Assembly: GCA_965243525.1 (NCBI GenBank)
Contig: OZ251568.1
Coordinates: 186,001-250,000 of the forward strand
Reading direction: 5' to 3'
DNA length: 64,000 bases
Source: WTKD01 sp965243525
Lineage (GTDB): Bacteria > Spirochaetota > Spirochaetia > WTKD01
A program made the position numbers and the translations under genes. Positions 46,931-56,451 of the stretch are shown here, in pieces. The notes beneath the pieces were generated by a model that ran no database searches, was not told where the DNA came from, and saw nothing but the letters and a program-made list of their open reading frames with translations. The stretch's first letter is position 1. Each line of letters begins with the position of its first letter.

Positions 46931-48952
46931 ATGAATTCCAAAATAATTTCAAGATATTGTATACCTTTAATTATGCTCAGCATGCTGCTTATTCTTGCAT
47001 GCACAAATGCTGGGGCTGGTGGGAAAACTTCGACCGAAGTTAGGTTGCGCATTATTGCTGAATCCCTCACGACTCCAGATCACAGCGAGCCATTTTCAAC
47101 AGAGGCACGGATTGATGAAACAGCAGAGACAATCACCGTTTTTATTCCAGAACTTGATCAATATTCACAATCTATGGACGATACAAGCATCGCTTTGCGT
47201 ATCTATCTTCCTATGGGATACGAGTTTGAACTTACAGATGGTGGTGGAGCTCAACATACGTCTTCAGATCAAGATACCCCAGTATCACTTCCTATGGTTG
47301 ATCTCTCAGATTCTGGCAGTTTTGCTGTAACTCAGGCGGGGAATTCAGTAACCTATACAGTTTCTACTTTTAAGGGAATCCCCATATTCACTGAAGATGA
47401 ACTCAGAGGAATTCAAAACATCCAAGACGGCATGCAGGAAAACTATTTTCTTATGAACGATATCGCACTAGAAAGTAATTTTGAACCTCTCGGAAGTATG
47501 TCTATCCCCTACACAGGAATCTTTGATGGGCGAGGAAAAACAATCAGTAATCTTAAAATTGCACGATCAGGTGAGGATTATGTAGGATTTTTCAAATACA
47601 TAGGCTACCATAGCACCCATTCAAATTACAATGAAAACTCGAACGGTGAGGTGCGCAATCTTGTTCTTGCCTTGGCTGAAGATAACGAGAATAGTCCCAG
47701 TATAGAGGGGAGAAATTACGTAGGAGCAATTGCAGGACGAAGTTATGGTAAAATAGACAATGTTAGAGTAACTGGTGGAATAGTGAAAGGAACTGCTACC
47801 AATCTTGGCGGATTGGTGGGAGGGCAATCTGCTGGAACGATTGAAAATAGTTATGTGACGAGTGATGTATCGGGAGTTGTGCTGGATAGTGTAATGGGAG
47901 TTGGTGACAATGTTGGTGGATTGGTAGGCATTCAAAAAACTGGAAGTATCAAAAATAGTCACGCAACAGGTAATGTAAGAGGAACTAACTCCGTAGGTGG
48001 ATTAGTAGGAAATCACCAAGGTGACGGAAACATCGAGAATAGTCATGCAACAGGTGCTGTGACGGGAACTACTTATCTTGGTGGATTGGTGGGAGATAAA
48101 CAAGGCACCGGAAACATCGAGAATAGTCATGCGACAGGTGATGTGACAGGAACTAATATCAATGTAGGTGGATTGGTGGGAAATAAACAAGGCACCGGAG
48201 ACATCAAGAATAGCCGTGCAACAGGTGCTGTCATGGGAAGTAACACTGTGGGTGGATTGGTGGGAAATCACACGGATGACGGAAGCATCGAGAATAGTCA
48301 TGCGACAGGTGATGTGACAGGAACTAATAACAATGTAGGTGGATTGGTGGGAAATAAACAAGGCACCGGAGACATCAAGAATAGCCGCGCAACAGGTGCT
48401 GTGACAGGAGTTAGCTCTATAGGTGGATTGGTGGGAAATAAACAAGGCACCGGAGACATCAAGAATAGCAGTGCAACGGGTGCTGTCACGGGAACTGCTG
48501 GAACTATAGGTGGATTGGTGGGATCGCTCCAAGGCGGAGAGATCAAAAACAGTTATGCAACAGGTGATGTAGAGGGACCCAATTCTCTTGGTGGATTGGT
48601 GGGATTCCTCCAAGGCGGAGAGATCAAAAACAGTTATGCAACGGGAGCTGTAATGAGAGGCTCTGCCATTGGCGGATTGGTGGGATTCCAGCTAACTGGA
48701 ACAACAATCACTTCCTCCTATTTCGATGCGATATTAACGAGACCAGAGGGGCAACCAATGCCACTTTCGGGAATTGGCAACAAGCCTAACTCAGGTGTTG
48801 TTACTGCCTTTTATACAGTGGATGGTGTGGTGCGCAAAGATAATAATGCAACTGCTGATGCAGTCACTAGCGATGATTTTTCTAATTGGGATCCCGATAT
48901 TTGGCAATGGCAAGAAGGACAATGGCCCACATTATATTGGCAAAATCAATAG
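46931..48952 (+). CDS. GLUG-repeat surface lipoprotein with 11 repeats
   Basis: 673 residues. The signal MNSKIISRYC...LLILAC is shared with the array. The N-terminal domain is of the longer type (SLPMVDLSDSGSFAVTQAGN), as in the genes at 49224, 53217 and 54861, whereas gene 2 carries a different version, so N-terminal modules are shuffled. About eleven GLUG units follow. Six contain the NKQGTGDIKNS or DKQGTGNIENS form, and several are near-identical at DNA level to units of gene 2. The C-terminus switches to IWQWQEGQWPTLYWQNQ, unlike genes 1 and 2. Confidence 0.9.
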   Translation: MNSKIISRYCIPLIMLSMLLILACTNAGAGGKTSTEVRLRIIAESLTTPDHSEPFSTEARIDETAETITVFIPELDQYSQSMDDTSIALRIYLPMGYEFELTDGGGAQHTSSDQDTPVSLPMVDLSDSGSFAVTQAGNSVTYTVSTFKGIPIFTEDELRGIQNIQDGMQENYFLMNDIALESNFEPLGSMSIPYTGIFDGRGKTISNLKIARSGEDYVGFFKYIGYHSTHSNYNENSNGEVRNLVLALAEDNENSPSIEGRNYVGAIAGRSYGKIDNVRVTGGIVKGTATNLGGLVGGQSAGTIENSYVTSDVSGVVLDSVMGVGDNVGGLVGIQKTGSIKNSHATGNVRGTNSVGGLVGNHQGDGNIENSHATGAVTGTTYLGGLVGDKQGTGNIENSHATGDVTGTNINVGGLVGNKQGTGDIKNSRATGAVMGSNTVGGLVGNHTDDGSIENSHATGDVTGTNNNVGGLVGNKQGTGDIKNSRATGAVTGVSSIGGLVGNKQGTGDIKNSSATGAVTGTAGTIGGLVGSLQGGEIKNSYATGDVEGPNSLGGLVGFLQGGEIKNSYATGAVMRGSAIGGLVGFQLTGTTITSSYFDAILTRPEGQPMPLSGIGNKPNSGVVTAFYTVDGVVRKDNNATADAVTSDDFSNWDPDIWQWQEGQWPTLYWQNQ

Positions 48953-48976
48953 CAAAATTCAACCTATATACAATGA

Positions 48977-49006
48977 CTGCCCCTCGTTCAGAGCGGTAGC
49001 TTTTTT
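48977..49006 (+). terminator. terminator of plus-array gene 3 (degenerate stem)
   Basis: CTGCCCCTC-GTTCA-GAGCGGTAG with one mismatch, followed by CTTTTTT. Confidence 0.75.
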
Positions 49007-49182
49007 CTTCATGGCCCCTACCCTAAACCTAGTCTAACTCAGCCTGAATCCAAGAATGTTGTGTTACGATTGGCAAAATTGTCCGAAGATTCACTGCCTC
49101 CAAGCAAAAAATAATTCCAACATAATCGGAATATCCATCCATCGAGAAAATAACTATCTTTCTGTGCTCCCTTCAGTTATTG

Positions 49183-49191
49183 TGCTATACT
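49183..49191 (+). promoter_or_regulatory. extended -10 promoter, plus-array gene 4
   Basis: TGCTATACT; the downstream leader differs from the others (GTTTCAGAAAAGCGAGGAAAG) and leads to a GTG start. Confidence 0.5.
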
Positions 49192-49223
49192 ATCTCTAGT
49201 TTCAGAAAAGCGAGGAAAGTTTT

Positions 49224-51164
49224 GTGAAATCCAGTATCATTTCAAAGTATTGTATACCGTTAATTATGCTCAGCATGCTGCTTATTCTTGCATGCACGAA
49301 TGCTGGGGCTGGTGGGAAAACTTCACCCGAAGTTAGGCTGCGCTTTGTCGCTGAATCTCTCACGACTCCGGGATACAGCGAGCCATTTTCATTAGAAGCA
49401 CGGATTGATGAAACAGCAAAAACGATCACGGTTTTCATTCCAGAACTTGATAAAAATTCACAACCTACAGACGATACAAGTATCTCGTTGCGTGTCGATC
49501 TCCCTATGGGATACGAGTTTGAACTTACAGATGCTGGTGGAGCTCAATATACGTCTTCAGATCAAGATACTCCAGTATCACTTCCTATGGTTGATCTCTC
49601 AGATTCTGGCAGTTTTGCTGTAACTCAGGCGGGGAATTCAGTAATCTATACAGTTTCTACTTTTATGGGAATCCCCATATTCACTGAAGATGAACTCAGG
49701 AACATCGAACAAACCGGGTTGAACAAAAAGTATTTCCTTATGAATGATATTGCATTGGCTGCTAATTTTGAACCCCTTGGAAGTAGTGCTTTTCAAGGCA
49801 TTCTTGATGGGAGAGAGAAAACCATCAGCAATCTTAAAATTGCAAAATCAAGTGAGGGTAATGTAGGGTTCTTTAAAGTAATAGGCAGCAGTTCTAATAC
49901 CTCAGGTGAGGTTCGCAATCTTGTTCTTGCCTTGACTGATGGTAGCGAAACTAGTCCTAGCATAGAAGGAGGGGATCATGTAGGAGCAATTGCAGGACGG
50001 AGTTATGGCGCAATAAACAATGTTGTAGTAACTGGTGGAATCATAAAGGGAACTACGTCTGTAGGTGGATTGGTAGGATACCAATTTGGCACCACCAACA
50101 GTAGCACTGATATGTCTAGCCGTATCACCGATAGTCATGTAACAAGTGCTGTGATGGGAAGAAATCATGTAGGTGGATTGGTGGGGTACCAATTTAAGAA
50201 ATCTAGTAGTATCACTAATAGTTATGCAATGGGCGCTGTGACGGGAACTGATACTGATGAGGCAACGGATACCAATGTTGGAGGATTGGTGGGATATCAA
50301 GATGATGGAAACATCACCGCTAGTTATGCGACGGGTCGTGTAGAGGGAGTTAAATCTGTTGGAGGGTTGGTGGGATATCAAAATGATGGAAATATCACCG
50401 CTAGTTATGCGACGGGTCGTGTAAAGGGAGCTAGATTTGCAGGTGGATTGGTGGGACGGCAAGATGGGGGAAGCATCGCCACTAGTTACGCGATGGGTGT
50501 TGTGTCGGAAACTGATTCTATAACTCTTGGTGGATTGGTGGGGCAGCAATCAGGTGGAAACATTACCAATAGTTATGCAATGAGTTCTGTAAAGGGAGCT
50601 ACCAATATCGGGGGATTGGTGGGATATCAAGATGATGGAAACATCACCACTAGTTATGCAATGAGCACTGTAGAGGGAAATACCAATGTAGGAGGGTTGG
50701 TGGGATATCAAAATGGTGGAAACATTACCAATAGTTATGCAGCGGGCACTGTAGAGGGAAATTTCTATGTAGCTGGATTGCTAGGATACCAAAGTGCCGG
50801 AAAGATTCAAAATGGTTATGCAACGAGCACTGTGATAGGAGATTTCATTGTAGGTGGATTGGTGGGATTCCAAGACAAGAATACTGGAACAATCATCGCC
50901 TCCTATTTCGATGCAAATCTCACAAAGCAGAACGAAGGAATTGGCAACCAGTCTGGTTCAGATATTGTTATTGCCTATTATACAATAGATGGTGTGGTGC
51001 ACGTGGAAAATGATGCAGATAAAGCAGTGACCACTGAAGCTAGTTTTTCTGACTGGAGCTTCAACGAAGACCCCGCAGAAAACAATGGTGATCCCATTTG
51101 GCATTTACCTGCAGACGGCGGTGAATGGCCCATCCTATCTTGGCAAGATCCACAAAATCAATAG
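49224..51164 (+). CDS. GLUG-repeat surface lipoprotein with 10 repeats (GTG start)
   Basis: 646 residues. It starts with GTG at 49224 (MKSSIISKYC...LLILAC), where the paralogues use ATG, and has a weaker GAGGAAAG Shine-Dalgarno, so expression may be lower. The core region reads GIPIFTEDELRNIEQTGLNK with a shortened AFQGILDGREKTISNLKI. About ten GLUG units follow, rich in DGNITxSYAxG and often carrying Met where others have Thr (SYAMS). The C-terminus (DPIWHLPADGGEWPILSWQD) belongs to a third C-terminal type, shared with the gene at 53217-54647. Confidence 0.9.
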   Translation: MKSSIISKYCIPLIMLSMLLILACTNAGAGGKTSPEVRLRFVAESLTTPGYSEPFSLEARIDETAKTITVFIPELDKNSQPTDDTSISLRVDLPMGYEFELTDAGGAQYTSSDQDTPVSLPMVDLSDSGSFAVTQAGNSVIYTVSTFMGIPIFTEDELRNIEQTGLNKKYFLMNDIALAANFEPLGSSAFQGILDGREKTISNLKIAKSSEGNVGFFKVIGSSSNTSGEVRNLVLALTDGSETSPSIEGGDHVGAIAGRSYGAINNVVVTGGIIKGTTSVGGLVGYQFGTTNSSTDMSSRITDSHVTSAVMGRNHVGGLVGYQFKKSSSITNSYAMGAVTGTDTDEATDTNVGGLVGYQDDGNITASYATGRVEGVKSVGGLVGYQNDGNITASYATGRVKGARFAGGLVGRQDGGSIATSYAMGVVSETDSITLGGLVGQQSGGNITNSYAMSSVKGATNIGGLVGYQDDGNITTSYAMSTVEGNTNVGGLVGYQNGGNITNSYAAGTVEGNFYVAGLLGYQSAGKIQNGYATSTVIGDFIVGGLVGFQDKNTGTIIASYFDANLTKQNEGIGNQSGSDIVIAYYTIDGVVHVENDADKAVTTEASFSDWSFNEDPAENNGDPIWHLPADGGEWPILSWQDPQNQ

Positions 51165-51190
51165 CAAAATCCTATCTATAAAATACAATG

Positions 51191-51220
51191 GCTACCCTTC
51201 TGAACGAGGGGAGCTTTTTC
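51191..51220 (+). terminator. terminator of plus-array gene 4
   Basis: GCTACCCTTC-TGAAC-GAGGGGAGC followed by TTTTTC; one bulged A in the stem. Confidence 0.82.
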
Positions 51221-51395
51221 TTCATGGCCCTACCCCAAACCTAGTCTAACTCTCGCTGCATCCAAAAACGCTGTCTTACGATTGACAAAACCATTCCAAG
51301 ACTCGCCTGCCTCCAAGCAAAAAATAATTCCAACATAATCTGAGCATCAACCCCAAAAGAAAATAACTATCTTTCTGTGCTCCTCTCAATTATTG

Positions 51396-51404
51396 TGTTA
51401 TATT
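51396..51404 (+). promoter_or_regulatory. extended -10 promoter, plus-array gene 5
   Basis: TGTTATATT is conserved, but the leader after it (ATATCATAGAAAAAAAAGAG) replaces the usual GGTTAGGAAACACAAGGAG. Confidence 0.5.
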
Positions 51405-51434
51405 ATCTATATCATAGAAAAAAAAGAGACTATT

Positions 51435-52943
51435 ATGAATTCCAAAATAATTTCAAGATATTGTATACCATTAATTATGCTCAGCATGCTGCTTATTCTT
51501 GCATGCGCGAATGCTGGGGCTGGTGGAAAAACTTCGACCGAAGTTAGGCTGCGCTTTGTTGCTGAATCTCTCACAGCTCCAGGTTACAGCGAGCCATTTT
51601 CAATAGAAGCACGGATTGATGAAACAGCAGATACTATAGAGACTATCACCGTTTTTATTCCAGAATCTGACGTAGAGTCAAACCCCACAGATGATACAAA
51701 TATCTCTTTGAATGTTTATCTCCCTAAAGGGCGCACGCTTAAATTTACAGATACAGACGGAACCGCACATATCTATTCAGATCAAGATACCCCAATACCA
51801 CTCACGGTTGATCTCTCAGATTCTGTCAGGTTTGCCGTAACTCAGGCAGGAAACCCAGAAAAAATCTATAAGGCTTCCGCCTTTAGGGGAATCCCCATCT
51901 TCGATGAAGCTGATCTCAAGGTAATCAGAAACATCCAAGACGGCATGACCAAAAACTATTTTCTTATGAATGATATTGCATTGACCGGTAATTTTAAACC
52001 TCTCGGAAATGTCTATAGCCCCTACACAGGAATCTTTGACGGACGAGGAAAAACAATCAGCAATCTTAAAATTGTAGATTTAATGAGGGATGCCATAGGT
52101 TTCTTTAGGCAAATAGGCAATTTTGATTCCCTTAACGCTGGGGTGCAAAATCTTGTTCTTTCCTTGGCTGATTATGACGGAGCTAATCCTAGCATAGAGG
52201 GGGAGGATTACGTAGGTGCAGTTGCAGGAAGGAATTATGGCAAAATAGAAAATGTTGCAGTAATTGGTGGTATGGTGAAGGGAGCTACTCGTGTAGGCGG
52301 ATTGGTGGGGGAGCAATTTAATAGAGATAGTAACATCATCGATAGCCATGTAACGACTGCTGTGATGGGAACTAGGTATGTAGGTGGCATAGTGGGATTG
52401 AAATTTGCTGGAAACATCACCAATAGTTATACAACTGGTCGTGTAGAGGGATCCGAGAATGCAGGTGGATTGGTGGGATTGCTCCAAGGCGGAGAGATCA
52501 ACAACAGTTATGCAACAGGTGATGTAGAGGGATCCGAGAATGCAGGTGGATTGGTGGGATCCCAAGAAGGAGGAAGCATCACCAATAGCTATGCAACGGG
52601 AGCTGTAATGGGAGACTCTGAGATTGGCGGATTGGTGGGATTCCAGAGAACTGGAACAACAATCACTTCCTCCTATTTCGATGCGATATTAACAAGGACA
52701 GATGGACAAACAACACAACTTCCGGGAGTTGGCAACCTCCCAGACGCCCGAAGTGTCACTGCTTTCTATACAGTAGATGGTGTGGTGCTCGATGGGAATC
52801 GTACAGATGCAATGGCAGTAACGGCTGAAAATAGTTTTTCTGACTGGAACTTCAACGGAGTCCCTGCAGAAAACAATGGTGATCCCATTTGGCATTTACC
52901 TGTAAATGGTCACTGGCCCACCTTATATTGGCAAAATCAATAG
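51435..52943 (+). CDS. GLUG-repeat surface lipoprotein with 5 repeats
   Basis: About 502 residues from the ATG at 51435 (MNSKIISRYC...LLILAC), where the family signal peptide begins. An in-frame extension to 51393 lies inside the promoter. The N-terminal domain resembles gene 1 (LKFTDTDGTAHIYSDQDTP), not its neighbours, another sign of module exchange. Five GLUG units are present (for example AGGLVGLLQGGEINNSYATG), two of them followed by the same VEGSEN sequence. The C-terminus is NGHWPTLYWQNQ. The usual AAGGAG is replaced by AAGAGAC, so translation initiation should be weaker. Confidence 0.88.
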   Translation: MNSKIISRYCIPLIMLSMLLILACANAGAGGKTSTEVRLRFVAESLTAPGYSEPFSIEARIDETADTIETITVFIPESDVESNPTDDTNISLNVYLPKGRTLKFTDTDGTAHIYSDQDTPIPLTVDLSDSVRFAVTQAGNPEKIYKASAFRGIPIFDEADLKVIRNIQDGMTKNYFLMNDIALTGNFKPLGNVYSPYTGIFDGRGKTISNLKIVDLMRDAIGFFRQIGNFDSLNAGVQNLVLSLADYDGANPSIEGEDYVGAVAGRNYGKIENVAVIGGMVKGATRVGGLVGEQFNRDSNIIDSHVTTAVMGTRYVGGIVGLKFAGNITNSYTTGRVEGSENAGGLVGLLQGGEINNSYATGDVEGSENAGGLVGSQEGGSITNSYATGAVMGDSEIGGLVGFQRTGTTITSSYFDAILTRTDGQTTQLPGVGNLPDARSVTAFYTVDGVVLDGNRTDAMAVTAENSFSDWNFNGVPAENNGDPIWHLPVNGHWPTLYWQNQ

Positions 52944-52969
52944 CAAAATCCTATCTATAAAATACAATG

Positions 52970-52999
52970 GCTACCCTTCTGAACGAGGGGAGCTTTTTC
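52970..52999 (+). terminator. terminator of plus-array gene 5
   Basis: Same hairpin as gene 4 (GCTACCCTTC-TGAAC-GAGGGGAGC) with TTTTTCTT. Confidence 0.82.
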
Positions 53000-53175
53000 T
53001 TCATGGCCCCTATCCAAACCTAGTCTAACTCTCGCTGCATCCAAAAACGCTGTCTTACGATTGACAAAACCATTCCAAGACTCGCCTGCCTCATCGTGCA
53101 CAGAATATTCCAACATAATCTGAGCATCAACCCCCAAAGAAAATAACTATCTTTCTGTGCTCCCTTCAGGTATTG

Positions 53176-53184
53176 TGTTATATT
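53176..53184 (+). promoter_or_regulatory. extended -10 promoter, plus-array gene 6
   Basis: TGTTATATT in the shared block; ATG at 53217 with AAGGAG upstream. Confidence 0.55.
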
Positions 53185-53216
53185 ACCTATAGGTTAGGAA
53201 ACACAAGGAGAATTTT

Positions 53217-54647
53217 ATGAAATCCAAAATAATTTCAAGATATTGTATACCTTTAATTATGCTCAGTATGCTGCTTATTCTTGCATGCACAAATGCTGGG
53301 GCTGATGGAAAAACTTCACCCGAAATCAGGCTGCGCTTTGTTGCTGAATCCCTCACGACTCCGGGATACAGCGAGCCATTTTCAACAGAGGCACGGATTG
53401 ATGAAACAGCAAAAACGATCACGGTTTTCATTCCAGAATTTGATGAAAATTCACAACCTACAGACGATACAAGTATCTCGTTGCGTGTCGATCTCACTAT
53501 GGGATACGAGTTTGAACTTACAGATGCTGGTGGAGCTCAACATACGTCTTCAGATCAAGATACTCCAGTATCACTTCCTATGGTTGATCTCTCAGATTCT
53601 GGCAGTTTTGCTGTAACTCAGGCGGGGAATTCAGTAACCTATACAGTTTCTACTTTTAAGGGAATCCCCATATTCACTGAAGATGAACTCAGAGGAATTC
53701 AAAACATCCAAGACGGCATGAACAAAAACTATTTTCTTATGAATGATATTGCATTACTTACTGATTTTGTTCCCCTTGGAAGTGTCACTGCCCACCTCAG
53801 TGGAATCTTTGATGGAAGAGGAAAAACAATCAGTAATCTTAAAATTGTACGATCAGGTGAGGATTATGTAGGATTTTTCAAATCTATAGGCTACAATAGC
53901 AATCATTCAAATTACAATGAAAACTCGAACGGCGAGGTGCGCTATCTCATTCTTGCCTTAGCTGATAGTAGTGAAACTAGTCCTACTAGCATAGAAGGGA
54001 GAAGTTATGTAGGAGCAGTTGCAGGACAGAATTATGGAAAAATAGACAGTGTTAGAGTAACTGGTGGAGTCATAAAAGGAACTGCTACGTATCTTGGCGG
54101 ATTGGTGGGGGGGCAAATAGATGGGATCATCGAAAATAGTTATGCAACGGGTCGTGTAGATGGAACCCACCATATAGGTGGATTGGCGGGATCGCTCCAA
54201 GGCGGAGAGATCAAAAACAGTTATGCAACAGGTGATGTAAAGGGAAGGGGTTTTCTTGGTGGATTGGTGGGATGGCTCAACAGCGGAGAGATCAAAAACA
54301 GTTATGCAACGGGAGCTGTAATGGGAGAGTCTGAGATTGGTGGATTGGTGGGACTCCAGACAACTGGAACAACAATCACTTCCTCTTTTTTCGATGCAAA
54401 TCTCACAAGGCAAGACGAAGGAATTGGCAACAAGCCTAACTCAGGTGTTGTTACTGCCTTTTATACAGTGGATGGTGTGGTGCGCAAAGATAATAATGCA
54501 ACTGCTGATGCAGTCACTAGAGATGATTTTGTGGGCTGGAACTTCAACGGAGGCCCCGCAGAAAACAATGGCAATCCCATTTGGCGTTTACCTGCAGACG
54601 GCGGTGAATGGCCCATCCTATCTTGGCAAGATCCACAAAATCAATAG
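53217..54647 (+). CDS. GLUG-repeat surface lipoprotein with 4 repeats
   Basis: 476 residues. The signal MKSKIISRYC...LLILAC is followed by TNAGADGKTSPEIRLRFVAE. The N-terminal domain is almost the same as in the gene at 49224 (GYEFELTDAGGAQHTSSDQD). A less regular region (YVGAVAGQNYGKIDSVRVTG) leads to four GLUG units (IGGLAGSLQGGEIKNSYATG and others). The FFDANL segment and the DGGEWPILSWQDP end match the gene at 49224-51164, while its repeat units match those of genes 3 and 5. It is monocistronic. Confidence 0.9.
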   Translation: MKSKIISRYCIPLIMLSMLLILACTNAGADGKTSPEIRLRFVAESLTTPGYSEPFSTEARIDETAKTITVFIPEFDENSQPTDDTSISLRVDLTMGYEFELTDAGGAQHTSSDQDTPVSLPMVDLSDSGSFAVTQAGNSVTYTVSTFKGIPIFTEDELRGIQNIQDGMNKNYFLMNDIALLTDFVPLGSVTAHLSGIFDGRGKTISNLKIVRSGEDYVGFFKSIGYNSNHSNYNENSNGEVRYLILALADSSETSPTSIEGRSYVGAVAGQNYGKIDSVRVTGGVIKGTATYLGGLVGGQIDGIIENSYATGRVDGTHHIGGLAGSLQGGEIKNSYATGDVKGRGFLGGLVGWLNSGEIKNSYATGAVMGESEIGGLVGLQTTGTTITSSFFDANLTRQDEGIGNKPNSGVVTAFYTVDGVVRKDNNATADAVTRDDFVGWNFNGGPAENNGNPIWRLPADGGEWPILSWQDPQNQ

Positions 54648-54673
54648 CAAAATCCTATCTATAAAATACAATG

Positions 54674-54704
54674 GCCACCCTTCTGAACGAGGGGTAGTTT
54701 TTTT
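54674..54704 (+). terminator. terminator of plus-array gene 6
   Basis: CCACCCTTC-TGAAC-GAGGGGTAG followed by TTTTTTT; the closing base pair is lost. Confidence 0.82.
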
Positions 54705-54819
54705 CCTCGTGGCCCCTGCTCTAAGCCTAACTCAACACGAGAAAAAGTCGATTCCAACATAATCTGGGTATCAACCCCACAAGAAAACAACAATCTTTCT
54801 GTGCTCCCTTCAGGTATTG

Positions 54820-54828
54820 TGTTATACT
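54820..54828 (+). promoter_or_regulatory. extended -10 promoter, plus-array gene 7
   Basis: TGTTATACT in the shared block; ATG at 54861 with AAGGAG upstream. Confidence 0.55.
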
Positions 54829-54860
54829 ATCTCTAGGTTAGGAAACACAAGGAGAATTTT

Positions 54861-56234
54861 ATGAATTCCAAAATAATTTCAAGATATTGTATACCTTTAA
54901 TTATGCTCAGTATGCTGCTTATTCTTGCATGCACAAATGCTGGGGCTGGTGGGAAAACTTCGACCGAAGTTAGGTTGCGCATTATTGCTGAATCCCTCAC
55001 GACTCCGGGTCACAGCGAGCCATTTTCAACAGAGGCACGTATCGATGAAACAGCAAAGACGATCACGGTTTTCATTCCAGAACTTGATGAATATTCACAA
55101 TCTATGGACTATACAGATATCTCGTTGCGTGTCGATCTCCCTATGGGATACGAGTTTGAACTTACAGATGGTGGTGGAGCTCAACATACGTCTTCAGATC
55201 AAGATACCCCAGTATCACTTCCTATGGTTGATCTCTCAGATTCTGGCAGTTTTGTTGTAACTCAGGCGGGGAATTCAGTAACCTATACAGTTTCTGCCTT
55301 TGAGGGAATTCCCATCTTCACTGAAGATGACCTCAGAGGAATTCAAAACATCCAAGATGACATGCAGAAAAACTATTTCCTCATGAATAATATTACATTA
55401 ACTGGCAATTTTGAACCTCTTGGAAGTCTTGATGCCCCCTTCCTAGGCATTCTTGATGGGCGAGAAAAAACAATCAACAATTTTAAAATCGTACAATCAA
55501 CGAGCAACATAGGTTTCTTCAGCCAACTAGGCAATGCTGATACCCCCACAAGTGGGATACACAATCTTGTTCTTGTCTTGGCCAATGGTGATGAAGACAA
55601 TCCCAGTATAGAGGGAAAGGATTATGTAGGTGCTCTCGCAGCAGAGAGTTATGGCACAATAAAAAATGTTGCAGTAATTGGAGGTGTGGTGAAGGGAGAG
55701 GACCAGGTTGGTGGATTGGTAGGACTCCAAAGCGGTGGAAGCATCGAAACTAGTTATGCAACGGGAACTGTGACGGGAACTTCCGGTATAGGTGGATTGG
55801 TGGGGGGAAAATTTGATGCAAAGATCGAAAACAGTTATGCAACAGGTCGCGTAGAGGGAAATGTAACTGTAGGTGGATTGGTGGGATGGCAAAATGATAA
55901 AAGTATCGAGAATAGTTATGCAACTGGTACTGTATCAGGAACTTCCAATGTAGGTGGATTGGTGGGATTGCAAGATGCTGGAACAATCACTTCCTCCTAT
56001 TTCGATGCGATATTAACGACGCCAGATGGACAAACAACACTACTTCCGGGAATTAGCAACGTTTCAAACAGCCCAGGTGTTGTTACTGCCTTTTATACAG
56101 TGGATGGTGTGGTGCGCAACGATAATAATGCAACTGCTGATGCAGTCACTAGCGATGATTTTTCTAATTGGGATCCCGATATTTGGCAATGGCAAGAAGG
56201 AGAATGGCCCACCTTATATTGGCAAAACCAATAG
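54861..56234 (+). CDS. GLUG-repeat surface lipoprotein with 4 repeats (last of plus array)
   Basis: 457 residues, the shortest intact plus-array member. The signal is MNSKIISRYC...LLILAC. The N-terminal domain is nearly identical to that of the gene at 46931. Afterwards EGIPIFTEDDLRGIQNIQDD leads to a more diverged core (NITLTGNFEPLGSLDAPFLG, INNFKIVQSTSNIGFFSQLG). Four GLUG units are present, for example VGGLVGWQNDKSIENSYATG. The C-terminus is IWQWQEGEWPTLYWQNQ, as in the gene at 46931. The downstream spacer is a truncated copy of the array spacer that stops just before the tRNA-Thr promoter. Confidence 0.9.
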   Translation: MNSKIISRYCIPLIMLSMLLILACTNAGAGGKTSTEVRLRIIAESLTTPGHSEPFSTEARIDETAKTITVFIPELDEYSQSMDYTDISLRVDLPMGYEFELTDGGGAQHTSSDQDTPVSLPMVDLSDSGSFVVTQAGNSVTYTVSAFEGIPIFTEDDLRGIQNIQDDMQKNYFLMNNITLTGNFEPLGSLDAPFLGILDGREKTINNFKIVQSTSNIGFFSQLGNADTPTSGIHNLVLVLANGDEDNPSIEGKDYVGALAAESYGTIKNVAVIGGVVKGEDQVGGLVGLQSGGSIETSYATGTVTGTSGIGGLVGGKFDAKIENSYATGRVEGNVTVGGLVGWQNDKSIENSYATGTVSGTSNVGGLVGLQDAGTITSSYFDAILTTPDGQTTLLPGISNVSNSPGVVTAFYTVDGVVRNDNNATADAVTSDDFSNWDPDIWQWQEGEWPTLYWQNQ

Positions 56235-56260
56235 CAAAATCCTATCTATAAAATACAATG

Positions 56261-56292
56261 GCTACCCTTCTGAACGAGGGGTAGCTTTTTCT
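56261..56292 (+). terminator. terminator of plus-array gene 7
   Basis: GCTACCCTTC-TGAAC-GAGGGGTAGC followed by TTTTTCTT. Confidence 0.88.
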
Positions 56293-56414
56293 TCGTGGTC
56301 CCTATCCAAACCTAGTCTAACTCTCGCACATCCAAAAACGCTGTCTTACAATTGACAAAACCATTCCAAGACTCGCCTGCCTCACCATGCACAGAATATT
56401 CCAAAAAGAGCATG

Positions 56415-56443
56415 TTCACAGAATGCAATCTCTGGGGTACACT
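56415..56443 (+). promoter_or_regulatory. tRNA-Thr promoter
   Basis: TTCACA (56415-56420), 17-nt spacer, TACACT (56438-56443), ending 8 nt before the mature tRNA 5' end. Confidence 0.6.
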
Positions 56444-56451
56444 ATCCCCAT

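Noticed and set aside
20411..56292. GLUG arrays as a mobile island
   Set aside because: A tRNA gene is close to one end, but no integrase, transposase or clear att repeats were seen, and core genes lie between the arrays.
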